The translations under genes and the position numbers were made by a program. From Zymoseptoria tritici IPO323 (Eukaryota > Ascomycota > Dothideomycetes > Mycosphaerellales > Mycosphaerellaceae), in NCBI RefSeq assembly GCF_000219625.1, contig NC_018218.1:4030001-4094000 (forward strand): 64,000 bases of DNA, in the 5' to 3' direction. The first letter of the stretch is position 1; each line of letters begins with the position of its first letter. This document shows, piece after piece, positions 56,137-64,000 of the stretch. The notes beneath the pieces were generated by a model, which did not search any database, was not told where the DNA came from, and worked only from the letters and a program-made list of their open reading frames with translations.

Positions 56137-56465
56137 TCGGCTTCACGCGTATTGTTCGTATTGATACTGCAAATCCAGTCATAGTCGAGTCGCGGGATAT
56201 TTCACAGGTCTTCGTCGAGAGTGACAGTGTCGGGCAAATGTCAGGTAGTATGGCGAGGTGTTTGCGGTGATGTTCAGAAATCTTCAGACTGCCCTGTCGT
56301 TCAAGAGAAGAAAGATCTGCCGGTCACTGCCGGGCAACCCGTTCCGTCCCGCTGTTTACTTCTCCACACTTCGTCCGTTTCAATTCATCGAGGCTTCATC
56401 CAACGCGACAAGCGACAATACGACATCTCGACATCTTTTTCAAACACAGACACACTCACATCACA
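56137..56465. promoter_or_regulatory. Shared divergent promoter region, RRN6 / SPC25
   Basis: 329 bp lie between the two start codons of this divergent pair. Both promoters must be here. No specific site is identified. Confidence 0.45.
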
Positions 56466-57310
56466 ATGTCGGCGACACTTACGCCACGCCGATTTGGCAT
56501 GTCGCAATCCGGCGCGCCTCCAACCTATGCTACGAACTCAACATCGATGGCCGACACACTACCCACCATCGACTTCAACTTCAACGACTTGCGCGAGCGC
56601 ATGCAGCAGTTCACTGTACGATTTGACGACTTCATCGAGCGCGGGCGGAAGAAGGTACTGGAAGAGCGAAATGCTTTTCGCATGAACATAGCAGATCAAG
56701 CAGGTGAGAGATTGCAATATTTTCGCATGCGGTACAGGCGACATGCTGACTCTCTCTCACAGACCAACAACGACAACGTAAACAAGCCATCACCGAGCTC
56801 GAATCGAAGTCCTCCAGCCATGCACACATAATCGCGAAAGAGACTCAGGAGACGGACGAAATGCACGAGGCGATTCGCTCTCTTACCTCACAAAAAGAAG
56901 AGCACGTTGCGCGTCGCGATCAGCTGAAGACCGAAATCGCATCCACACAATCAGCAATTCGACAACTACGAGACGCGCAAGCGGCACACCAACGGTCACT
57001 GGACGCACAAGCTAAGCATAATGTGCCGGAGCTGCGATTCTGGGAGACGTGTTTGGGAATGCGGCTGGATGGTACGGGAGTGGACGATCGGTTGAAATTT
57101 GTGTTTGTGTCCATCGACGACCGCGACACGGAACGGGAATGCTGGTTCGAGCTCAATATCGATGGCAGTCGATACGAGGTCGCGAGCACAAAGCCGCGAC
57201 TGAATAGGGATGATGTGGACGCTGTGCAGGATCGATTGAATGAGTCGAACGACTTGGGGCCGTTTTTGAAGACCATGCGAGCTATGTTTGTGGAGGTGGT
57301 GAAGTCATGA
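56466..57310 (+). CDS. SPC25: Kinetochore NDC80-complex subunit SPC25
   Basis: Two exons, 56466-56703 and 56763-57310, give 261 residues. Spc25 pairs with Spc24 at the inner end of the Ndc80 complex and links microtubules to the kinetochore. The N-terminal half is a long coiled coil (FNDLRERMQQFTVRFDDFIE, then QQRQRKQAITELESKSS after the splice). The C-terminal globular RWD-like domain starts at ELRFWETCLGMRLDG and continues DDRLKFVFVSIDDRD. The intron interrupts the coiled coil; splicing (GCAG/GTGAGAG...CTCACAG/AC) restores it. Length suits fungal Spc25 (about 230-270). ATG at 56466 follows a CACAATG context. Confidence 0.93.
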
Positions 57311-58237
57311 GCGAATGAAGCATGGCTTGTGCAGAAGTGCATTGTGGAAGGATTCATAGACGAGAGCAGTGGGTGACGGGAGCCGCGATTGGCGCGAGAA
57401 ACCTTGAACGCCAACCGGCATGGGCTATACCTTGGGCAATGATGATCATTCTCGCAGGACCGCCAAAGACACTGTTCTGAATACCTCCAGGCGATTTTTG
57501 CGAAGTTATCCGTACAGTCGCAAACGCGAAATTCTAGTCTAGGTCTCAACATAGCCCACGAAAGTGTTTGACTCTGCCCAATGATCGCGAGCTTGTGCTT
57601 ATTGGTGATGACAAAGGCTGGCCCTGCACATGAGCTTGCCAGGATCATGCCGGGATCGACAGACCACACGTGGTGGTTGGTCCTCGTGGAGCTGTCCGCC
57701 TCCTGCATGACCTGTCGTTCACTAGTACACACGTGCAACTGTCACTTCTTGGTTCCTGGCCAGCTGCACATCGAATGAGCAGGCAGAGGGATGATGGCGT
57801 TGGTCGAAGTGGGATGCTCAAGTTGCCCGAACAAGACGGTACGACGGTACGAGAGGAACCGAAAAGTCCTTGACAGGCCGATCGCGCACGCAAGCAGACG
57901 CCGCCATGATGATGGTGCCGCATTGCCGTTCCCCTCCAGGTGAGGAAGGTACCTTACATCAAGTGGGAGGTGAAGTCGAAAGAGGTGAAGTGGTTCAGCC
58001 CACGCTTGCTGCTCCCTTGGTCCCTCGGCCTCGCTCGCTCTCTGAACTTTGGGCAGTGCCAACCGTTGGACACGGTAAGTGCGGCCTCGGGACCATCTTT
58101 CAATCATCGCACAATTGCCGGCTTGCTCTGTCGCTATTCATTTTCCGCTCTGTCGAGACACAGGGCATATCCTTCTACTGCTATTCCTTCGCTTCATTCT
58201 TTGCATGGGTGCCACATAATCACCACAGCCCTACAAG
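57311..58237. other. Intergenic, no gene seen
   Basis: This 927-bp gap separates SPC25 from the second transporter, on the same strand. The minus-strand frame overlapping SPC25's 3' half (to 57738) is a shadow. A transporter promoter is expected near 57900-58200. No domain-bearing frame is seen. Confidence 0.45.
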
Positions 58238-60158
58238 ATGGCCACCTTCGGTGCACGCCTCGAGCAAACACTCTCACGACCCACAGCCAAGCCATACCGA
58301 TCGGGCAAAATCACGGACACTCAAGTCCACCTCAACGAGAGAGGCAATGTTGACTTCGGCCCGGACGACATCGAGAACCCGAAGAACTGGAGTACAGGAC
58401 GGCGGTGGTACATTACCGTCGTGGCAATCCTGTTGACCACCAACGCCACTTTCGCTAGCAGTTCTCCTTCCGCCAACGTTGTTGGCATCTCGGAGGAGTT
58501 TGGAATCACAGCCCTTACGGCAAATCTAGTCACGACGCTGTTTCTGCTTGGCTATTGCTTCGGTCCACTATTCTGGGCTCCCTTGAGTGAATGTGAGCTT
58601 CGTCTGTCAAGAGAATCGGGCGAATGGCTGACAAAAAGCTTGCATAGACTATGGGCGACGATTCGTTTTCTACATCAGCTTTATAATATATGCTGCCTTC
58701 AACTTCTTGGGAGCATTCACACCAACATTCGCGGGTTTACTGATCGGAAGATTCATTACTGGTGTCGCGGCGTCGTGCCCTCTAAGCAATGCACCCGGAG
58801 TGCTTGCAGATCTGTGGCCGCCTATAGAGAGAGGTAACGCAATGGTGGTTTTCAGCATCATGACTGTGGCCGGTCCAGCCTCTGGACCTGTTGTGGCTGG
58901 TTTTCTCGAGCTTACGGAGAACTGGCGATGGACGTTCTACGTTCTCCTCTGGCTATCGGTACCTACTCTCATTCTCATGTTCACCATTCCCGAAACGCTG
59001 CCATCCAAAGTCCTCACAAACAAGGCGAGGCGTATACGCGCGGCGAAGATCCCTGGCTACGAAAATGTGCAGTCCGATGTCGAGGCCGCCAATCAAAGCC
59101 TCAAATCCATATTCCGAATCGCATTGACACGGCCGTGGCGGATCCTCATCGACCCGATCTCGCTCCTGCTTGCCATATACCTGAGCGTGGTATATGCGCT
59201 CATCTACATGTTGTTCACAATCTACCCGATTGTGTTTCAAGAGAAGCGCGGATGGAATTCCGGCGTGGGTTCCTTGCCACTCATCGGGCAGCTCGTTGGA
59301 GCTCTGGTCGCCGGAGCAATGGTATTCTACGAATCGACCCTGGCTAGGAAGAAGATGATGGCAGGCGTTGCAAGGACTCCAGAAGACAGAATGCCGCTGG
59401 CGATGATTGGTGGCATCGGATTTCCAGTCACCATGTGTGAGTTCCACCTCATTCGGCCGGGAGGCTGGTGGTCATGCTGACACGTTCACAGTCTGGTTCG
59501 CCTGGAGCGCGAACTATAACAGCATCCACTGGGCGGTTCCAACTTTGGGTGGCACTTTCTTGGCCACGAGCACAGTCCTGCTCTTTGTGGCGTGTCTGAA
59601 CTACCTCAGTGACACATATCTCATGTACGTTCTCTTCAATCTCCTGTCTGCTGGGCAGTACCACATCCCCTTGACTGCCTCAGATGCACTGGACCTGACT
59701 GACGCCGTTTCAGCTACGCGGCTTCAGCGGTCGCCGCGAACACAGTGTGTCGATCCCTTTTCGGAGCAATATCACCGCTCTTTACGAAAGCCATGTTCGA
59801 TGCTCTAGGTGTTGGCGGTGCTGGCAGCTTGATTGGAGGCATAGCATGTCTGCTGGCACCTCTGCCGTTCATTTTCTTCAAGTACGGAGCCAGGATTCGC
59901 GAGCGATCGAAATTTGCACCCACCGAAGAACTCAAACCAACAGCAAGCGATGGCAGCAGTAACGACGACGTTGCGCAGACGAAACGTGACAGCTTTGATG
60001 CCGAGGCAGAGCTCGACGAGCAGGTTGGTCTGCCAATGCAGCGGATCGAGAAGGGAGGTTCGCGGAGTAGCGATGCGCTGGATCAGTCTGGGGACCCTTA
60101 TCTGGATGCTGATGGCATAGAGAAAGCGGAGCGGCTGAACAGTACTGGCGGGAGATGA
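58238..60158 (+). CDS. MFS drug/polyamine:H+ antiporter (DHA1 family), second copy type
   Basis: Four exons, 58238-58592, 58648-59436, 59492-59624 and 59714-60158, give 573 residues. It is a twelve-helix exporter. The entry NPKNWSTGRRWYITVVAILL precedes helix 1. The loop 2-3 motif FGPLFWAPLSE/YYGRRFVFY is completed across intron 1, which confirms that junction. IGRFITGVAASCPLSNAPGV and ASGPVVAGFLELTENWRWTF are typical of DHA1 proteins, as is the tail YGARIRERSKFAP. At intron 2 two overlapping donors exist (ATGT/GTGAGT and AT/GTGTGA); only the first keeps phase. The product resembles the transporter at 40.3 kb in type but has a short N-terminus and different intron positions, so it is a distant relative, not a recent duplicate. 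Confidence 0.92.
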
Positions 60159-60293
60159 ATGTGAGCGGGTAGTACGGCAGGACTAGAGTAAAAAGGAGTG
60201 TATGAAGCACTCATTGATCATTCGAGACGCATACCTCATCTCCACCAACACTACCAAAGTCTGTGCCTCACTGGGATTAATGTGGAAGCTCAC

Positions 60294-61079
60294 TCATGGC
60301 GGCTTCTCGCCATCTTCGAGCGATGTCAGATCTGCCTCAGCCTTGTCTATGCGTTTTAGCAAGAACGACAAAGTGGCGTCTCGTGCCTTGTCCAAAGCCT
60401 TCAGCCGAGCAAGAGGCATTGCGGCATAGTCCATCGCAGGCTGTGAATTCGACACCGGCGCGTCCGCAGTAGACGGCGGACTTACAACAACACTATCCAC
60501 ACCTTCTCGCGCCTGCTTGACCACCTTCTCCTTCTTTGCAGCCAATTCTCTCAGCACCACAATACTTTGGTCCCGCTCTACCAGACTCTTCGCAAGTCTC
60601 TCATGCTCCGCTTCTTCCTCTTCGATCTTCCTTTTCTTAGCTCTCCTCTCCGCTTCAACCTCCTGATACCTCCTCACTGCCTCCCTTGCACAATTGTCAA
60701 TATGCTCGAACCTCACAGGCCCCAACATGACTCCACCAAACCACCTCGCAACCACACATGTGCCGCTCACTTTCATCGACTCCAGAACCTTCTCAATCTT
60801 CTTGCCCGCGTACTTCTCCCCATCGTCGTCCGATCCGCAGATGTATTGTGTTTCCTTCGTGATGGACTGCTGATTGCTTTCCCGCCGCCAGCCGACGACT
60901 TTATGCTGCGCCGACTGAATCTCATCGATCGATTGGAGCTGTTTTGGCTTCAAGGAGGGCGAGTAGAGAGCGTAGAATTTGGACTCGCGGTCGTAGATGG
61001 CGGCGGATCGCGAGATGTCCGCGTCGGGAGAATTGACATCGATGTCGTCCCGGTCATCCTGCTTCCGCTTGAGAGACAT
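60294..61079 (-). CDS. IMPACT/UPF0029-domain protein (YIH1-like fragment type)
   Basis: Intronless, 261 residues. The UPF0029/Impact N-terminal fold is visible across residues ~20-135: SAAIYDRESKFYALYSPSLK, HKVVGWRRESNQQ, YICGSDDDGEKYAGKKI and the hallmark VVARWFGGVMLGPVRFEHI. A long basic/acidic helix (RRAKKRKIEEEEAEHERL) follows and a helical C-terminal tail ends the protein. Yeast Yih1 and mammalian IMPACT regulate Gcn2 through an extra RWD domain; that domain is missing here, so a Gcn2 role cannot be assumed. Stand-alone forms like this are common in filamentous fungi. The gene is divergent from the acetolactate synthase. Confidence 0.9.
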   Translation of the reverse strand: MSLKRKQDDRDDIDVNSPDADISRSAAIYDRESKFYALYSPSLKPKQLQSIDEIQSAQHKVVGWRRESNQQSITKETQYICGSDDDGEKYAGKKIEKVLESMKVSGTCVVARWFGGVMLGPVRFEHIDNCAREAVRRYQEVEAERRAKKRKIEEEEAEHERLAKSLVERDQSIVVLRELAAKKEKVVKQAREGVDSVVVSPPSTADAPVSNSQPAMDYAAMPLARLKALDKARDATLSFLLKRIDKAEADLTSLEDGEKPP

Positions 61080-61461
61080 GCTCGATGGATTTCGGGTGCT
61101 GGTCTGTCCACTGGCCCAGACCTCGCGGTACTGTGCGAGTGTTGTCGTGTTTCTGTCTACATGTTGGAGAAATGTACAGGAACACGGATGAATCGGCGGG
61201 GTTCAGCGACTGTTTGAGACGAGATCTCGTTGCTGACTCCACATGGCAGCTTCATCCGACGGGCAGCATTCCGTCATCGCTCTTTCTTTCCAGATGACAT
61301 GGCAGCTGGAACGGAGCTATGCGGAGATCAAAAGCTCTTTTCAATGGACATTCCAATACAATCTCAATTCACCGTCTTGAAAGATTGAGCAACGGCAAGT
61401 TTGCTTTCTTCTCTGACTTCTATTCCACCGACTCGAATTTTCACATCCAATAACTCTCACA
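61080..61461. promoter_or_regulatory. Shared divergent promoter region, IMPACT-domain gene / acetolactate synthase
   Basis: 382 bp between divergent start codons. Both promoters are expected here; no specific site is identified. Confidence 0.4.
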
Positions 61462-63195
61462 ATGGCGGAGGAGCAGCAAGTCGCTCACATTTTGGTGGAC
61501 AGTATTCACCGTGCTGGCGTCAAGACCGTCTTTGGAATCCCAGGCGCAAAGGTCGATGCGGTGTTCGACACATTATCAGACCACCCCGAGATCAAGCTCG
61601 TAGTCTGCCGGCATGAGCAAAATGCGGCTTTCATGGCGGCGGCCACAGGAAGAATCACAGGCATTCCTGGTGTGTGTATCGCAACGTCCGGGCCTGGAGC
61701 TGGCAACTTGACCACGGGACTGGTGACAGCAACTACAGAAGTGAGTATCTATTTGGTTTTCAAACTTCTCCCGAGCTGACTATATCTCAAGGGCGATCCT
61801 GTGGTTGCAATCGTTGGCTCAGTACCGAGATTGTTGAACACCAAACACACACATCAGTCCATGAAAGCCCTGGATATCCTCAAACCCACGTCAAAGTCAG
61901 CGACGAATATCGACGTGGAGGATCAAGCGGCAGAGGTCATTCTGGCAGCCTTTCGAACCGCGCAAAGCAACCCCAAAGGAAGTGCCGTAATATCGATACC
62001 CATGGACGTGGCTGCCGGCAAATCGAAGATTACAGCTTTCGACTCCCCCGCGTTCAAAGCACCATTGTACGGTCCATCGCCTATCGAAGCAGTCCGAAAG
62101 GTCGCGTCGATGATCGACAATGCGAAGCTGCCCGTTCTATTCCTCGGACAGCGAGCCTCGAGCCAGATCGTGGTCGAAGCAGTTCGCGAGTTCCTCAAGC
62201 AGCATCCGATCGCAGTTGTGGAGACGTTTCAAGCAGCCGGTGCAGTGCCGGAAGACCTCGCCGATCAGGTCTTTTTCGGACGAGTGGGCTTGTTCCGCAA
62301 CCAGACCGGCGATCAAATACTGGCCAAGTCAGACTGTATCATTGCGCTTGGATACGATCCCACAGAGTACGATGCCAACTCGTGGAATCCGAGTAGCAAA
62401 CTCAAGGTCGTCCACGTTGACTACACACCCTGCGACTATGGCGCATATTACAACCCTGAAGTCGAGCTTCTCGGATCTGTGCGAGAAAACATTCTGGCTC
62501 TCAGCCGCGAGGTCAAGCAAGTCAACGATCCTGCGAAAGACCCGTTCTGCCAAGGTCTGCTGAAGGAGCTCCGAACACGGCAGCACGAAATCGAATCGAC
62601 CACCAGCACCGGGCTAGTCCATCCTCTCCAGTTCATCGCAGCCTTGCAAAAGCGAGTCTCGAAAGACACGACAGTCACTTGCGACGTAGGAACAGTCTAC
62701 ATCTACATGATGCGCCATTTCTATGCCTACGAACCTCGGAAACTGCTCTGCTCCAACGGCCAACAGACACTCGGCGTTGGCATGCCATGGGCCATCGCTG
62801 CCTCCCTCACCCAAGATCCACCCTGCTCAGCCAAGGTGGTCTCTCTCAGTGGCGATGGCGGCTTCATGTTCTCCTCGCAAGAACTCAGCACCGCCGTCCA
62901 ACAAGGCTGCAACATCACACACTTCATCTGGAACGATGAGGCGTACAATATGGTCGAGTTCCAGGAGGAAATGAAGTACGGCCGATCCAGTGGGATCAAC
63001 CTAGGCGGTGTAGATTTCGTCAAGTATGCAGAGAGTTTCGGTGGAAAGGGGTTCAGGATCAGCGATTCCTCGCAGATTGAGGAGGTCATGGAACAGGCAT
63101 TGGCGCATAAGGGGTTGAGTCTGGTGGATGTGAAAATTGATTACTCGCATGTCAAGGACCTGGCAGGTAACCTGATCAAGGATAGTGTTGGTTGA
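61462..63195 (+). CDS. Acetolactate synthase, bacterial catabolic (AlsS-like) type
   Basis: Two exons, 61462-61740 and 61792-63195, give 560 residues. This thiamine-diphosphate enzyme condenses two pyruvates to 2-acetolactate and CO2. The N-terminal domain reads [20 protein letters not shown] with the catalytic Glu in [16 protein letters not shown] (Glu52), then [25 protein letters not shown] across the intron. The ThDP-binding C-terminal domain has [19 protein letters not shown] and the Asn-containing [21 protein letters not shown] and HQSMKALDI are the pattern of the FAD-independent catabolic enzymes of Bacillus and relatives, not of the mitochondrial Ilv2 branched-chain enzyme. No mitochondrial presequence is seen, so it is probably cytosolic. 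A likely role is acetoin/overflow pyruvate metabolism. Bacterial ancestry is inferred. Confidence 0.9.
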
Positions 63196-63799
63196 AGATG
63201 GTCGAAGAAAAGTCATTAAGGGGCAAAAGGTAGATGATAACGGTATTATCTGGACCGATTGAAAATGTCACTCCTGTTTTTGCAGGATAACATTGGCGGG
63301 ACTACTGTACGCTTCTCTTGCTAATCTCTACCACTATTCAGCATTTCCTCACACCTGTACAGTAAACTTACTGACACTGCTATATGATTTGTCTGCCAAC
63401 TGACTTGTACACTTGACATCGGCCTGCTAATTTATCTGTACGCTTGTTAGCATGTCTCGTTATCTAATCTGCAAGGCAAAGTACACTCGAATGGTATGAC
63501 TCGTGTCTTACCTACACGACCACCTAACATGCCTCACACATTCTCCTTTCCAAGGCATGCCTGTCAACTCACATATACGGCTGAACGGTGTGTCGTCCTG
63601 TCTTACGGACGTCGACCTGACACCTCTCGCCAAGTTTACAGAGTAAGGAGCCTCCGAGTCTGCCCTCCAAGGAACGATTAACGAACATCGTGAGTGCGAT
63701 CGATCGTGATTCACGATCTACATAGTTATACATTTTCAGAGTCCACAAAGGCCTGCTATCCCTTCGCAGTCTAGCCCAATTGCTCTTCAATTCGTCACT
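63196..63799. other. Intergenic between convergent genes, repeat-like
   Basis: About 600 bp of AT-richer sequence (notably 63200-63560) lie between acetolactate synthase and the pirin gene. Frames are short and unconvincing. A segment here (63392-63443) matches the 46.9-47.2 kb gap, suggesting a dispersed, mutated repeat. Confidence 0.4.
63392..63443 (+). repeat. Diverged repeat copy B
   Basis: Partner of 47006-47060. The shared words are TCTGCCAACT and TAAYTTATYTGYACGC (Y = C or T), in the same order and with a similar gap. Confidence 0.35.
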
Positions 63800-64000
63800 C
63801 TATCCCATAAGCGGCTTAGCAATCTCACTCTGCCATCCGTCCGCTCTTTCAAATCCATTGCTATGCGTCGAGAAGTCCATAAACGCCTGCCTGATCTCAA
63901 AGGGAGTCGTCATAACGAACGGTCCGTGCTGAACAATGTTCTGCTCCAGAGGCATGCCAGCTGCGACGATGATTCTAGCGGTCTCTTTCGCATCAGCCGG
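63800..64000 (-). CDS. Pirin-family protein, C-terminal end (partial, runs off the right edge)
   Basis: The last 66 codons and the TAG stop of a minus-strand gene are present; the rest lies beyond the window. The translation reads ETARIIVAAGMPLEQNIVQH, then GPFVMTTPFEIRQAFMDF, and ends WQSEIAKPLMG. The block E-x-N/P-I-V-Q-H/Y-GPFVMNT...I-x-QAF-x-DF is the C-terminal cupin of pirin proteins, iron-binding nuclear or cytosolic proteins. The open frame extends to the window edge with no splice signal needed. Pirin identity is likely; the N-terminal metal site cannot be seen. Confidence 0.85.
   Translation of the reverse strand, partial: PADAKETARIIVAAGMPLEQNIVQHGPFVMTTPFEIRQAFMDFSTHSNGFERADGWQSEIAKPLMG

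Noticed and set aside
56920..57738. 272-codon minus-strand frame over SPC25
   Set aside because: Shadow of the SPC25 globular domain.

Overview
The window is nuclear DNA of a filamentous ascomycete (Pezizomycotina). Genes carry short (about 45-110 bp) GT-AG introns with fungal branch sites and sit on both strands, and the gene set is fungal (RIX7, RRN6, SPC25, EMC5, VPS20, MSH5, a DUF7918-type protein, DHA1-type transporters). Small secreted cysteine-rich genes and a repeat decayed by an apparent repeat-induced point mutation (RIP) process suggest a Dothideomycete, perhaps Mycosphaerellales; that placement is an inference. I built 28 gene models, several of them spliced from pieces that no single reading frame shows.

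Layout. 0-21 kb is mainly core genes: a C2H2 zinc-finger protein, a PMP24/PXMP4-like peroxisomal membrane protein, a DUF7918-type protein, AMP deaminase, ATP synthase subunit e, cytoplasmic dynein intermediate chain, threonine aldolase and a short-chain dehydrogenase. 20.8-28.6 kb looks more accessory: a secreted aspartic-protease-like protein with an altered first active-site motif, an 8-cysteine secreted mini-protein, a phenol-hydroxylase-type FAD monooxygenase with a GC-AG intron, and an AIM9-like phosphotransferase. EMC5 and MSH5 follow.

34.3-39.8 kb is one complete but dead DNA transposon of 5,449 bp. It has perfect 45-bp terminal inverted repeats and a 6-bp target duplication (CATAAG). 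Inside are a DDE integrase-type transposase on the minus strand, at least one further minus-strand reading-frame relic of unknown function, and a plus-strand relic with a cysteine cluster and coiled coil. All are riddled with TAG/TAA where glutamine is expected. The insertion lies 201 bp past the MSH5 stop codon. It is the most unusual object in the window.

40-64 kb returns to housekeeping genes with two transporters: a DHA1 transporter, a PITH-domain protein, the divergent pair VPS20/RIX7, a 93-residue two-repeat hydrophilic protein, an unidentified basic protein, a PhoD-like phosphatase, a second (6-cysteine) secreted mini-protein, the divergent pair RRN6/SPC25, a second DHA1 transporter, an IMPACT-domain protein divergent from a bacterial-type catabolic acetolactate synthase, and the C-terminal part of a pirin that runs off the right edge.

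Themes: ribosome production (RIX7, RRN6), chromosome segregation and meiosis (SPC25, MSH5, dynein), membrane biogenesis (EMC5, VPS20), and possible host- or environment-facing secreted proteins and transporters. No rRNA, tRNA or CRISPR was recognised.
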